Assembly (NCBI RefSeq): GCF_024494645.1
Contig: NZ_JANHDJ010000001.1
Span: 620,001-684,000, forward strand
DNA length: 64,000 bases
Direction: 5' to 3'
Origin: Halohasta litorea
GTDB lineage: Archaea; Halobacteriota; Halobacteria; Halobacteriales; Haloferacaceae
The stretch's first letter is position 1. Each line of letters opens with the position of its first letter. The position numbers and the translations under genes were made by a program. Below, piece by piece: positions 1 through 8,747 of this stretch. The notes beneath the pieces were generated by a model. It was not told the DNA's origin. It saw only the letters and a program-made list of their open reading frames with translations, and searched no databases.

Positions 1-83
1 CCCCGGTGCCCGAACTCACTGTCGAGTCCGATCGGGATGCCGAGCTCCAGGACGCCGCCCGCGAGTGGGCCGAAACCGAGTAA
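1..83 (+). CDS. C-terminal end of an unidentified protein (partial)
   Basis: An open frame enters from the left edge and stops at TAA 81-83. The last residues read PVPELTVESDRDAELQDAA and then REWAETE, an acidic, probably helical tail. Only about 26 residues are visible, so no family can be named. It lies 24 nt upstream of and in the same direction as the next gene. Confidence 0.5.
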   Translation, partial: PVPELTVESDRDAELQDAAREWAETE

Positions 84-107
84 TCCCTCGGCGACTAACA
101 GCCCCCA

Positions 108-1703
108 ATGACCCGGCTCGCCGTTTTCCTCACGACCCTCTTGCTCCTGTCGGCCGGAGTCGCCCCGGCGGTTGTGACCGCCGGACCCACTCCCAGTGGC
201 AGTATTGACTCCGGGTCGCTGTCGTCGGCCCAGTCGCCATCACCCATCTCAACGGGGTCATCGACCACCTCGACACCCCAGGTAGCGAGTGAATCCGGGC
301 CTGACTCACGGCTCGGCTGTGTCGACGGGGTCTGCCACGACGACGAACTCGGGTTCGACGAGCCGACGAACCTCACCGACGAGGAACTCGATCGGCTGGT
401 CGACCGATCGATGGCCCGCGTCGAGGAGCTCCGTGGCGAGCAGTTCGACTCGACTGTCGACGTCGAGGTCCGAAGCCGCGAGTCGTTCCGCGCCGACAGC
501 GTCCTGACCAACTCCACACGTACCGATAGCTTCCAGCAGTGGAACGACCAGGTCTGGGAGGCGCTGTTCGTCGTCGGCGAAGACCAGCGGTCGGCCGAGG
601 CGATCGATTCGACCGTCGGCGCGGCCGTCAACGGCTTTTATATGCCATCGGAGGACCAGATCGTCATCGTCTCCTCGACGCCCGACGAACCGACCGTCAG
701 CGAGCGGACGCTGGTCCACGAACTCGTCCACGCGTGGCAGGACCAACAGTACGATCTGACGAGCCCGGAGTATCGCGCGGCCACACAGGACGCTGATCTC
801 GCAGTCGACGGCGTCGTCGAGGGCGAAGCGGGCTACATCGAAGCCCGCTACGAGGAGCGCTGTGCCGCGGGGCAATGGGCGTGTCTCGACGAACCAGCTA
901 CCGCAGGCAGCAACAGTGACTCGCCCAGCAATCAGGGCATCCTGCTGACCTTGCTCCAGCCGTACTCCGACGGCCCGGCCTACATCCACGAGGTCAGGTC
1001 GACCGAGGGATGGGACGGCGTCGGCGAGCGTGTCGCCTCGCCGCCCGAGACGACAAGCACCATCATCCACGGCGAGCCACCCGAGGCCGCGTCGCTCGAC
1101 GTTGCCGACGAGTCGACCGACGGCTGGCAACGGTATCCCGACGAGGGTGTCGGCGGCGCGGAGACCGTCGGCGAGGCCTCGATCTACGTCATGTTCTGGT
1201 ATCAGGCCGCCGAGTACGGGGCCGACACGGTCGACACCGATTCGCTGCGGCAGGCCACCGGCGCGTACGACCAGTACAACTACTCCGCCGCGCCGTCCGA
1301 CGGCTGGGTCGGTGACAAGCTCTACCCCTACACACGCGGCGACGACGACGGCTACGTCTGGACGACCCAGTGGGAGTCGACCCAAGATGTCTCCGAGTTC
1401 GTCGAGGCCTACGGTGGAATCCTGGATGCCCACGACGCCACCGAAACCGATTCGGGTGCCTACGTCGTCTCGGATGGCTCGTTCAGCGGCGCCTACGCGG
1501 TCGATGTCACCGACACCCGCGTCACGATCGTCCACGCACCCACAGAGGAGGGGCTGTTTGAATTACGACCGGCGCTTGAACCGACAGCGATCAACGACAG
1601 CGCTGGACCGGCAGTTCTCGAAGACGACATCCCCGGCTTTGGCGTGGCGGCTGCGGTGGCCGCGCTGGTCGCGTTCGTCGCTGTCGGGCGGCGGCTGCGC
1701 TGA
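108..1703 (+). CDS. Hvo_1808-type secreted surface protein with HELVH motif and C-terminal anchor
   Basis: A 531-residue exported protein. Residues 1-25 form a Sec-type signal peptide (MTRLAVF followed by a hydrophobic core), then a Ser/Thr/Gly-rich low-complexity linker. Around residue 200 is TLVHELVHAWQDQQYDL, an HExxH-like zinc metallopeptidase signature (HELVH). The C-terminus reads DIPGFGVAAAV... followed by a hydrophobic helix and RRLR, a PGF-CTERM-like sorting signal that archaeosortase would cleave before lipid anchoring. The arrangement matches what I recall as the haloarchaeal 'Hvo_1808 family surface protein'. The HExxH motif suggests protease ancestry, but no third zinc ligand was identified, so activity is unproven. 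The ATG at 108 is the natural start because it opens the signal peptide. Confidence 0.8.
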   Translation: MTRLAVFLTTLLLLSAGVAPAVVTAGPTPSGSIDSGSLSSAQSPSPISTGSSTTSTPQVASESGPDSRLGCVDGVCHDDELGFDEPTNLTDEELDRLVDRSMARVEELRGEQFDSTVDVEVRSRESFRADSVLTNSTRTDSFQQWNDQVWEALFVVGEDQRSAEAIDSTVGAAVNGFYMPSEDQIVIVSSTPDEPTVSERTLVHELVHAWQDQQYDLTSPEYRAATQDADLAVDGVVEGEAGYIEARYEERCAAGQWACLDEPATAGSNSDSPSNQGILLTLLQPYSDGPAYIHEVRSTEGWDGVGERVASPPETTSTIIHGEPPEAASLDVADESTDGWQRYPDEGVGGAETVGEASIYVMFWYQAAEYGADTVDTDSLRQATGAYDQYNYSAAPSDGWVGDKLYPYTRGDDDGYVWTTQWESTQDVSEFVEAYGGILDAHDATETDSGAYVVSDGSFSGAYAVDVTDTRVTIVHAPTEEGLFELRPALEPTAINDSAGPAVLEDDIPGFGVAAAVAALVAFVAVGRRLR

Positions 1704-1751
1704 CGGGGCCATCCCGTCTCCTTTTTGAGACCGCCACCCGAATCGGGAGCC

Positions 1752-2906
1752 ATGACCGATCCTACGTTCGATATCGTCTCTCCCGAAGCGATCCGTTCGG
1801 GACGGGCGACCGACGCCTACTTCGAGCGCACCGAGTCGACGCTGCGAGCGGCCGACCGCAACCCACACGTCGCCGCCGAGGTGACCGCCGACCAGTTCCC
1901 CGACGGCGAGTTCGAACTGCTGGCAGGCCTCAAGGACGCCGCCGTCCTCCTCTCCGAACGATCGGTCGACGTCGACGCGATCCCGCCGGGGCGGCTGTTC
2001 GACGGCGGCCCCGTCCTGCGGATCGAAGGACCATATCTCGAATTCGCCCGGCTCGAAACCTCGCTGCTCGGGCTGCTCTCCCATGCCTCGGGCATCGCGA
2101 CCGCCGCCCTCGAAGCTCGGCGGGCCGCGCCCGACTCGTCGGTGCTCTCTTTCGGCGCACGCCACGTTCATCCCTCGATCGCGGCGGTCGTCGAACGGAG
2201 CGCCCTCCTCGGCGGCCTCGACGGCTTTTCTCACGTCGCCGCGGGCGAGATTATCGGCCGAGAGGCTGGCGGGACGATGCCCCACGCGCTCCTCCTCTGT
2301 TTCGGCAAAGGCAACCAGGAGGACGCCTGGCGCGCCTTCGACGAGACGGTCCCCGAATCCGTCCCCCGGATCGCGCTCTGTGACACCTTCAGCGACGAGA
2401 AAGACGAGGTGATCCGCGCCGCGGAGGCCCTGGGCGACCGGCTTGACGGCGTCCGGATCGACACCACCGGCTCCCGGCGCGGCGATTTCCGCCATATCAT
2501 CCGTGAGGTCCGGTGGGAACTCGACGCCCGCGGCCACGAGGACGTTGAGATCTTCGTCAGCGGCGGCCTCGGCCCCTCCGAGCTCCGCGAACTGCGCGAT
2601 ATCGCCGACGGCTTCGGTGTCGGCAGCTACATCTCGAATGCTGACCCGGTCGACTTCGCGCTCGATATCGTCGCTGTCGACGGCGAGCCCGTCTCCAAAC
2701 GCGGCAAACTCTCCGGCATCAAATCAGTGTACAGAACCGACGACGGTGGTCACCACGTCGGTCTTCGGGGGACCGACGCACCCCCCAACAGCGAAGAGCT
2801 GATGGAGCCGCTCATTCGAGACGGAACCGTCCTGGATAGCTTCGACTACTCGCTCAATGCTGCAGTCGAACGCGCCAAACAAGACGCCTCGCTCGTCGGT
2901 TTTTAA
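1752..2906 (+). CDS. pncB: Nicotinate phosphoribosyltransferase
   Basis: A 384-residue cytosolic enzyme that condenses nicotinate with PRPP to nicotinate mononucleotide, the entry step of NAD salvage. The family is visible from the quinolinate/nicotinate PRTase fold order: an N-terminal sandwich domain, GARHVHPSI near residue 140, the barrel strands with DTFSDEKDE and GVRIDTTGSRRGD, and the phosphate-binding ISGGL-like segment VSGGLGPSELREL. The start is placed at MTDPTFD (ATG 1752) rather than an upstream in-frame codon that would add a low-quality nine-residue extension. The stop overlaps the convergent AMMECR1 gene by 4 nt. NAPRTase fits better than NadC because no nadA/nadB neighbours are present and the C-terminus contains a KRGKLSGIKSVYR-type segment. 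Confidence 0.88.
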   Translation: MTDPTFDIVSPEAIRSGRATDAYFERTESTLRAADRNPHVAAEVTADQFPDGEFELLAGLKDAAVLLSERSVDVDAIPPGRLFDGGPVLRIEGPYLEFARLETSLLGLLSHASGIATAALEARRAAPDSSVLSFGARHVHPSIAAVVERSALLGGLDGFSHVAAGEIIGREAGGTMPHALLLCFGKGNQEDAWRAFDETVPESVPRIALCDTFSDEKDEVIRAAEALGDRLDGVRIDTTGSRRGDFRHIIREVRWELDARGHEDVEIFVSGGLGPSELRELRDIADGFGVGSYISNADPVDFALDIVAVDGEPVSKRGKLSGIKSVYRTDDGGHHVGLRGTDAPPNSEELMEPLIRDGTVLDSFDYSLNAAVERAKQDASLVGF

Positions 2907-3517
2907 AGTTCTTCGACGCTGCCGCCGTCGGGTCGTTCGCGGTAGACCTGCCCTTCAAATAGCGTGATCATGGTATCGTCGTCCTGCCACGCCACCGGCG
3001 AGACATCGGCCTTCCGGCAGACTAAGGAGAGATACTTTTCTTTGCTCCAGTTCTGTTCGACCGGCAGTGTCGGATACAGCCACGCGTGTTTGTTGCCGGT
3101 GTCGATCGCCACGCCGTGGGTGCCGAGTTCGAGGTCTTCGAGCGGATCGTTCGTCAGTAGGGTGTTGCTAACGACACAGACCGAAATCGAAAGATCGTCC
3201 AGTTCTTTCGAACCGATCTCCGAGCCCGCCGAGTCCGCCGAGGCCGCCTGAATCGCGGCGTCGACGATCGCGTGACCGAGCTGATCGGAACCCTGATAGG
3301 CACCCGCACAGCCTCGGAGCCGACCCCGCCCGCGAGTCGACTGAATCCGGACGAACGCGCCGGTTCTCGCATAAAAGGCATCCCGCATACTGCCGGGGTG
3401 CTCCCGCTGGCCGTGGAGAACATACGACTCTACTGCTTCTCGTGCGAGTTCGACTGCTCGTGCGCCGTCATCATAACTCAGCTGAACGGTCTGTGCCTCG
3501 GACATAACAGTACTCAT
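2903..3517 (-). CDS. AMMECR1 domain protein (TIGR00296 family)
   Basis: A 204-residue soluble protein. The AMMECR1 hallmark is the LRGCAGAYQG segment (RGCxG), here followed by AIVDAAIQAASADS and then by the SISVC strand. The C-terminal part, including LPTLPVEQNWSKEKYLS and CRKADVSPVAW, is typical of the archaeal family. AMMECR1 proteins are universal in archaea and eukaryotes, but the biochemical role remains uncertain. Links to radical-SAM MEMO-type partners are known from other genomes, and no partner is seen here. Two in-frame ATGs exist, at 3517 and 3505. The first is preferred because a TATA-like stretch near 3545-3552 would place transcription close to it. Confidence 0.85.
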   Translation of the reverse strand: MSTVMSEAQTVQLSYDDGARAVELAREAVESYVLHGQREHPGSMRDAFYARTGAFVRIQSTRGRGRLRGCAGAYQGSDQLGHAIVDAAIQAASADSAGSEIGSKELDDLSISVCVVSNTLLTNDPLEDLELGTHGVAIDTGNKHAWLYPTLPVEQNWSKEKYLSLVCRKADVSPVAWQDDDTMITLFEGQVYRERPDGGSVEEL

Positions 3518-3586
3518 GAGAGGGACCGACTTCAATTCTTCCCATTTGTTTAGAACAGAGTTAGGGAGTGGCTTCGGGTGACCGAA

Positions 3587-3597
3587 CGTCTTATTTG
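3587..3597 (+). promoter_or_regulatory. TATA-like element of the RNase P RNA gene
   Basis: The AT-rich string GTCTTATTTGA lies about 25-30 nt before the deduced 5' end of the RNase P RNA at 3619. This is the spacing expected for an archaeal TATA box. The assignment rests on position and composition only. Confidence 0.45.
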
Positions 3598-3618
3598 AGT
3601 CGTAGCCGTAGACTAACA

Positions 3619-4123
3619 GGGTAGAGAGAGCCCGATCCCCGTGGCTGTGGTCGGCTGTATCCAGTTCGGGTACACGGCCGAGGCCATGAGGAAAGTCCCC
3701 CCACCGTTCGGACAGGTGACCGGGCACAAGCCCGGAGTCGGAGACGGCTGGCGCTGAAACAGAAACGAGACCACCTGCCCCAACCGATGAGGTGCGTGCG
3801 ACCGCTATCGGCGGTCGACGGCACTCGCGGCCTCGCTGCGAGTGTGCGAACCGACCCGTAAGGGAAGGAAGTTAACCCACCGAGGGCGCGATGCGACGCA
3901 TCGCGTTATACCGAGCGGCGAAGCCGCGAGGGCGTGGTGACTTCGTCACCACTCACGGACAGGAACGGATGGAACGGTGAATCCTCACCGGTGCAAGTCC
4001 GCGTCAGACAGTCGGGCGTCGGCAGCGGGTCGACGGCCGGCCGTCGAGGTAGTCCGAACACGACGACGGACGCTCAGCCGAATGTCGGGTCGAAACAGAA
4101 GGGGGCTTACTCCTCTCAGCCCA
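3619..4123 (+). ncRNA. rnpB: RNase P RNA, archaeal type A
   Basis: Catalytic RNA of RNase P, which trims 5' leaders from pre-tRNAs. The signature GAGGAAAGTCCCCCC begins at 3688, and its universal partner ACAGAAGGGGGCTTACT lies at 4095-4111; together they form the conserved CR-I/P4/CR-V core. The ends are set by the P1 helix: GGGTAGAGAGAG at 3619-3630 pairs with the stretch ending CTCTCAGCCC near 4122. Strong internal hairpins include GCGATGCG-A-CGCATCGC near 3887-3903, GCGGCGAAGCCGC, and GTGGTGACTTCGTCACCAC near 3935. At about 505 nt it is somewhat longer than I expect for haloarchaea, with the extra length in the hairpin-rich middle. Exact ends are inferred from pairing, not mapped. Confidence 0.93.
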
Positions 4124-4191
4124 TTTGTGCGCCGAGCAGCCGCACCGCCAAACGGACGTGCTTTTAGGTACGCGGCGGTTACTAACGGAAT

Positions 4192-5163
4192 ATGATTTTC
4201 GAGAGCCTTCCGACGACACCGCGGTCGGAGGAACTCATCGACAAGGCCTTTTCACGGGCCGCCCGCTCGGGCAAGGCCAAAGGTGGCCTCGAAGCCCAGC
4301 AGTCGATGCTAACGATCGCCGTCAACATCACCTCCGACAACCTCGAGAACGTCGTCACCGCCTGGCCCGATTTCGAATATATCGACCCCTTCTACTACGA
4401 GTTGGCCGACGCCATCGTCGACGTCGACGAACTCCGGCAATCGCTGTCGAAAGTGACGTGGGCCAGCCGCCAAATAGAAGATCTGGGACGGGAGTACCAA
4501 CCCAAACTCCGCAAGACCGACCCCGAAGTCGCCCGGAAACACCGCAAGCAGGCCTTCGCGCGGATCGCGGATATCATGAATCAGATCGAAGACGATCTCC
4601 GGGCGGTCGGCGACGCCCGTGATGCGCTGAAGAACCTCCCCGACATCCGGCCCGACGAACCCGCTATCGTCATCGCTGGCTACCCCAACGTCGGCAAATC
4701 CTCTTTCGTCAACCACGTCACCCGGGCCTCCAACGAGATCGCCGAATACCCCTTTACGACGCGAGGGGTCCAGATCGGCCACGTCGAGCGCGACCACATC
4801 CGGTACCAGCTGATCGACACGCCAGGGCTGCTCGACCGACCAGAGGACGAGCGCAACGACATCGAGCGGCAGGCTGTCGGTGCGATCGAGCATCTGGCCG
4901 ATACGATCCTGTTTTTCGTCGACGCCTCCGGCGACTGTGGCTACCCCCTCGACGTCCAGTTGGAACTCCGGGACTCGGTCGAAGCCCGGTTCGCAGAGCG
5001 CGACATCCCCGTGTTGACGATCTGCAACAAGAGCGATCGGTCGACCGATGTCGAGGCTGATGCCTACATGAGCGTCACCAACGACGAGGGCGTCGACGAT
5101 GTCCTGGAGCTCGCCATCGAGGCGGTCGGCTTCGAACCGGAGCTTCCCTCCCGCGGCGAGTAA
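4192..5163 (+). CDS. NOG1-like OBG-family GTPase
   Basis: A 323-residue GTP-binding protein, probably a ribosome-assembly or translation factor. The N-terminal 150 residues form the helical NOG1 bundle. The G domain follows with G1 GYPNVGKSS (163-171), switch region YPFTTRGVQIGHV (G2), G3 DTPGLLD (209-215), and G4 NKSD (279-282). The GYPNVGKSS form and the helical N-domain distinguish it from EngA/EngB and from Obg or DRG proteins, and it is shorter than eukaryotic Nog1. It starts 69 nt downstream of the RNase P RNA in the same direction, so the two RNA/ribosome-linked genes may share transcription. Confidence 0.88.
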   Translation: MIFESLPTTPRSEELIDKAFSRAARSGKAKGGLEAQQSMLTIAVNITSDNLENVVTAWPDFEYIDPFYYELADAIVDVDELRQSLSKVTWASRQIEDLGREYQPKLRKTDPEVARKHRKQAFARIADIMNQIEDDLRAVGDARDALKNLPDIRPDEPAIVIAGYPNVGKSSFVNHVTRASNEIAEYPFTTRGVQIGHVERDHIRYQLIDTPGLLDRPEDERNDIERQAVGAIEHLADTILFFVDASGDCGYPLDVQLELRDSVEARFAERDIPVLTICNKSDRSTDVEADAYMSVTNDEGVDDVLELAIEAVGFEPELPSRGE

Positions 5164-5365
5164 TCCTCCGACCGCCCATCCGACAGCAAAGCTCTGCTTA
5201 CTCTTTCCCCCGGGTGTCAGTGAGCACGCCCTCCGGTGGGGCCGCTTTTCGTCCAGATATCCGGTGTCGCGTGGGTATGCAGGTTCTCGCTTACTCGACT
5301 GTCGCTGCGGTCACGACGTACAGGAGGGTGCTAACAAAACCCATGGGTCGACGAGGATAGATGGT
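5164..5365. other. Intergenic spacer without a recognised gene
   Basis: A spacer of about 200 nt between the NOG1-like GTPase and the small ORF before the channel gene. It holds a run TTTCCCCCGGG near 5213 but no clear TATA box, RNA motif or convincing ORF. Confidence 0.4.
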
Positions 5366-5458
5366 ATGAGTGACACACCTTTCGACCGACCGACACGCGC
5401 TGCCACTGCTGGAGGCGCACCTGCTGTATCCACCGCGGCTGGAGGTGAGTGCCGATGA
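5366..5458 (+). CDS. Putative 30-residue ORF coupled to the channel gene
   Basis: ATG 5366 opens a frame beginning MSDTPFDRPTRAATAGGAP that ends in GGECR at TGA 5456-5458. The stop overlaps the channel start in an ATGA arrangement (ATG 5455-5457), a typical sign of translational coupling in haloarchaeal operons. The peptide is Ala/Gly/Thr-rich with no recognisable domain. It may be a real leader peptide or a chance frame. Confidence 0.35.
   Translation: MSDTPFDRPTRAATAGGAPAVSTAAGGECR
5441..5447 (+). promoter_or_regulatory. Shine-Dalgarno site GGAGGTG
   Basis: GGAGGTG lies 7 nt before ATG 5455 and directly abuts the alternative GTG 5449. This spacing favours the ATG as the channel start and implies an internal, leadered translation start. 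Confidence 0.65.
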
Positions 5459-6207
5459 CTCCCGGTGTGGCAGTCGCTCAGGCAACAGTTCCGTCGTGGC
5501 TCCAGGAGACCGTCGCGACGACGCTCGCGTTCATCCCCCGACTGATCGGCGCGGTCGTCATTCTGCTGGTCGGCTGGGTCGTTGGCCGGGCGGTCGCCAA
5601 AGTCGTCGGTCGGCTGGCCGACGCGGTTGAACTCGACCGGGCGGTCCTCAGCACCCCGATCGGCGAGATGCTCGGAGGGACCGAACAGTCCGTCTCGAAG
5701 GCCTTCGGTACGCTATCGGCGTGGTTCGTCTACGCGCTGGCGGTGCTGGCGGCCGCCAACGCTCTGGCCATCGAGACGCTGTCGACGTGGGTCGCAACCG
5801 CGGTCTCCTACCTCCCGGCGTTCATCGCCGGTCTGTTGGTGATCGTCCTCGGCTTCGTCGTCGCCGACTTCCTCGGTGATGCGATCAAGCGGACCCAAGC
5901 AGCCACACAGAGCGCCTACGCCGGGGCGTTCGCGGCCGGGACCAAACTGTTCCTCTACTTCATGGCCATCGTCATTGGCCTGGATACGATGGGGATCAAC
6001 GTCGAGATCCTCTACGTGTTCGCCCGCGCCCTCGCGTGGGGTATCGCCGCCGCGATCGCGATCGGTGCTGGCATTGGGTTCGGATTGGGCGGTCGGGAGT
6101 ACGTCGAGGAGAACATCGCCCGCTGGATGGGGTCGGCCCGTGAGGCTGCGCCGTCCTACGGTACCCGCCAGTCCGGGCCAGAGGGTTCGGCGGCCGACGA
6201 CGACTGA
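5455..6207 (+). CDS. Small mechanosensitive-channel-like membrane protein (MscS TM-helix repeats)
   Basis: A 250-residue integral membrane protein. Hydrophobic segments lie at about 23-45, 83-105, 115-140, 158-178 and 188-210. Glycine-patterned TM helices such as FIPRLIGAVVILLVGWVVGRA and FIAGLLVIVLGFVVADFLGD are the conserved TM_helix repeats of the haloarchaeal MscS-related family, and the last helix ends IGAGIGFGLGGREYVEEN. The large cytosolic beta/cage domain of full MscS is absent, so it is a minimal family member, and gating function is inferred. The hydrophilic tail is acidic. A very strong SD sequence supports ATG 5455. Confidence 0.8.
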   Translation: MTPGVAVAQATVPSWLQETVATTLAFIPRLIGAVVILLVGWVVGRAVAKVVGRLADAVELDRAVLSTPIGEMLGGTEQSVSKAFGTLSAWFVYALAVLAAANALAIETLSTWVATAVSYLPAFIAGLLVIVLGFVVADFLGDAIKRTQAATQSAYAGAFAAGTKLFLYFMAIVIGLDTMGINVEILYVFARALAWGIAAAIAIGAGIGFGLGGREYVEENIARWMGSAREAAPSYGTRQSGPEGSAADDD

Positions 6208-6219
6208 CCGACACCCTCC

Positions 6220-7515
6220 TTAGCTCACGGTTTCGACCTGGACGAACTGCACCTCGACGGAGACCTCGTAGCCCAGCGCCCGGACAACGGCATCGTGGAC
6301 CGGCGTGGCAAGCGATGGTAGCGGTTGGTCAGTTGGAACCGAGATCCGGATCACCACGTGGTCGACCTCGCTGAAGAGGATCCCATCGGTCCGGCTCACC
6401 GTGATCTCGTCGACGCGGATCTCGTCGTAACGCTGCTCGGAGAGTACATCACCAACCGCGTCCTCGACGGCCCGTTCCTCGACGGCTGTGGTGTGGGAGT
6501 CGTAGGTGATCCCGCCGAGAAACACCGAGAGGATCAGAATCGAGACGACGAGCACGACGATCCGCTTGAAGACGGCACTCCGAACGTCGGGCACCCGGAA
6601 CCACGCTTCGGGGCGGTAGCCGGAGTACCACAACACCAGCAACGCCGCGAGGTTGATCGACAACACGTTGACCAGCACGAACACGCCGGAGCCCAACGTC
6701 AGCGACGGGATGCCGTAGGCGATACCGATCCCCATCGCCGCGGCGGGCGGAATCAGCGCGACGGCGATCATCACGCCGACCAGCGAGACCGAAACGCCGG
6801 TCATGAGGCTGAGAATCCCGGCCACTCCCGAGCCGAGAGCGATCGCGAGCGCGAGGATGTTCGGGGCCAGCCGCTCGCGGACCTCGCCGATCGTCAGCGG
6901 GTCGAGCCCCGGCGGGACGAGGTTGCCGAAGCGGAGGGCGGCCGCAAAGAGCGCCGCGCTGCCGACCGCGACCAGCATCCCGCTTATCTGGAGTCGAACG
7001 CCCCGAAGGAACAACGCGTGGTCGTCGACCACAGTCCCGACGCTGGCGGCCAGCGCGGGGCCGATCAGCGGCGCGATTACCATCGAGCCGACGACGGTGG
7101 CCGCCGAATCCAGCAGGAGGCCCGCGGTGGCGACCACCGAGCTGATGACGGTCATCACCAGATAGGTCCGTGGTCCCGAGACCAGGTTCTTCGCGTCGGT
7201 CTGGATCTCCTCGCGGGCGACCTTGTTTTCGCCCGACTCCCTTTCCATGAACTCCTCGGTGAGTTCGTCGAAATGCTTCGAAATAACCGTTTCAGCCTCA
7301 ACGATGACGGTGTAAGTATCTTCGTCGATCCCCACCTCGCGCAGGTCTGCCAGCACGGACTCGACGGCATTGGTCGGTAATGGAAAGGTGACGACCGCGC
7401 TGAACTCCTGGCTGCTGATCTCGTCTGTCACGACGTAGTCGACATCAGCCTCGTCGAGCGTCTCGGTGACTGTCTGCTGGCTTCCCGCCGGAACCTTGAC
7501 CTGTACGAGTCGCAC
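6220..7515 (-). CDS. DUF389 / TIGR00341 family membrane protein
   Basis: A 431-residue protein of three parts. An N-terminal ACT-like soluble domain (MRLVQVKVPAGSQQTVTETL, residues 1-90) is followed by a membrane core of six or more helices (about 125-340) carrying the DUF389 motifs GSMVIAPLIGP and SLVGVMIAVALIPPAAAMGIG. A C-terminal soluble region of about 90 residues follows. The family is widespread in archaea and cyanobacteria and is of unknown transport activity. It converges on the MscS-like gene with only 12 nt between stops, so the two are probably independent units. Confidence 0.87.
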   Translation of the reverse strand: MRLVQVKVPAGSQQTVTETLDEADVDYVVTDEISSQEFSAVVTFPLPTNAVESVLADLREVGIDEDTYTVIVEAETVISKHFDELTEEFMERESGENKVAREEIQTDAKNLVSGPRTYLVMTVISSVVATAGLLLDSAATVVGSMVIAPLIGPALAASVGTVVDDHALFLRGVRLQISGMLVAVGSAALFAAALRFGNLVPPGLDPLTIGEVRERLAPNILALAIALGSGVAGILSLMTGVSVSLVGVMIAVALIPPAAAMGIGIAYGIPSLTLGSGVFVLVNVLSINLAALLVLWYSGYRPEAWFRVPDVRSAVFKRIVVLVVSILILSVFLGGITYDSHTTAVEERAVEDAVGDVLSEQRYDEIRVDEITVSRTDGILFSEVDHVVIRISVPTDQPLPSLATPVHDAVVRALGYEVSVEVQFVQVETVS

Positions 7516-7591
7516 GACTCATCACTCCATGCGGTCGCCTAAAGAACTCAGTACGCCCTCGGATGATTTTCCGTAGATCGGACAGCAAGCC

Positions 7592-8296
7592 TCAGGGTTG
7601 GAGCCGACCCAATACGGGGATCTCTGCGATCATCTCGGTATCGATATCTGCCCAGTAGAGCCCCTCGGGTCGACGCCCGGTTGACTCGGTCTCGATGGTC
7701 CGCGTCGGCGTCACGATCAGATCCAGCGGCACGTCGTGGCGGTCGGTCTCGATCCCCTCGACGAGTTGGCAGTCGTGGACGGTTGTGGAGACCGTGGTGG
7801 CGTCGTCGACGCGGCCGAACCCCCGCAGGACGGCGAATTCGAGATCGCTATACCCCTCGCCTTTGCCGACGCGACTCCCCGTCTCGTCGATGGCGACGCT
7901 CCCGGCGACGATGAGGTCGATGTGTGGCATCGCCTCGGGGTCGACCGGGATGCCGTGTTTCGAACTGCCGGAGACCGTTGTCGCGGCGTCGATGTCGTCG
8001 ACCTCGTCGGGATCGAGCCGGAGAAACGGCTGTTCGTCGCGGAGTCGCGGTACGGCCATATAGACGGTTTTTCCGTCGCGGAGGGCCCGTCGACGGACCG
8101 GTAACTGCGGCGCGTCGGGATTGCATTTCAGTGTCGAAGCCTGCTGCCACGCCTCGGTGTCGGCCAGCCGATCCGCTGCTTCGCGGTGGTTCTCGAAGTT
8201 CGGGATTCGGCCGTGCGGCGGAAACGGAAACCGGGCGATCCCCTCGCTTTCGAGGAAATCCCAGATCCGTTCGCGGAGGTCGGGTTTGGAACTCAT
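7592..8296 (-). CDS. 5-formyltetrahydrofolate cyclo-ligase family protein
   Basis: A 234-residue soluble protein matching the archaeal branch of 5-FTHF cyclo-ligase (methenyl-THF synthetase fold). Visible features are the N-terminal basic/aromatic segment IARFPFPPHGRIPNFENH, the strand TVYMAVPRLRDEQPFLRLDP, and the nucleotide-binding GSVAIDETGSRVGKGEGYSDLEFAVL, where GxGxGYxDxE is the family signature. The known enzyme converts 5-formyl-THF to 5,10-methenyl-THF using ATP. Archaeal homologues are only weakly characterised, so the substrate is inferred. It lies outside the main one-carbon region but would feed the same folate pool. Confidence 0.8.
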   Translation of the reverse strand: MSSKPDLRERIWDFLESEGIARFPFPPHGRIPNFENHREAADRLADTEAWQQASTLKCNPDAPQLPVRRRALRDGKTVYMAVPRLRDEQPFLRLDPDEVDDIDAATTVSGSSKHGIPVDPEAMPHIDLIVAGSVAIDETGSRVGKGEGYSDLEFAVLRGFGRVDDATTVSTTVHDCQLVEGIETDRHDVPLDLIVTPTRTIETESTGRRPEGLYWADIDTEMIAEIPVLGRLQP

Positions 8297-8407
8297 AGTC
8301 GACTTTCGATCCGTCAGTACGTTGGGCTGTCGGTACGCCGGTCGGCTCTACCTCCCCGCCGCAGAGAGGGTGTGGAGCTATATGAGCCACGCGAGCCACT
8401 ACCCTGT

Positions 8408-8668
8408 ATGAACCACGGCCGGTTGAAACGCCTGCTCGAATTCCTCGTCATCGGGATCGTCTTCGGTATCACCGAGGACGTTCTCGCTGTCGTTCTGACA
8501 ACTGATGCGGAGATAACACCCGAGATGATCGGTCTTATCGTTGTTATTGCAGTTCCGTTTGCCGTTCTTTCGGAACTCGTCGTTGACCACCCGCGATTCG
8601 TTCAGTTCGACCGGCTGGCGGTCTGGCTCCGGGCGCGATACAGCTCGCGCACCGACAACACGCGGTAG
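8408..8668 (+). CDS. Small two-helix membrane protein, haloarchaeal, unknown function
   Basis: An 86-residue protein with two membrane spans (LEFLVIGIVFGITEDVLAVVL and IGLIVVIAVPFAVLSELVV) joined by a short acidic loop, with a basic C-terminus. No catalytic or binding motif is visible. The ATG at 8408 is the only start that removes a long arginine/proline-rich shadow extension. It is divergent from the cyclo-ligase gene, sharing a 110-nt upstream region. Confidence 0.65.
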   Translation: MNHGRLKRLLEFLVIGIVFGITEDVLAVVLTTDAEITPEMIGLIVVIAVPFAVLSELVVDHPRFVQFDRLAVWLRARYSSRTDNTR

Positions 8669-8747
8669 TCACTGTCTACGGTGGGCTATAGAGGTGTATA
8701 TAATCTCTGACCGGAATCGCAAAGAGGCTCGCCACTTTCGTGTAGGT

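Noticed and set aside
306-1535. Long minus-strand ORF (409 codons) opposite the surface protein
   Set aside because: It is antisense to a gene with signal peptide and anchor. Its Val/Arg/Asp-rich composition is the usual shadow of GC-rich codon bias.
6325-7380. Long plus-strand ORF opposite the DUF389 gene
   Set aside because: Arg/Asp/His-rich without any domain. The minus-strand frame has clear membrane helices.
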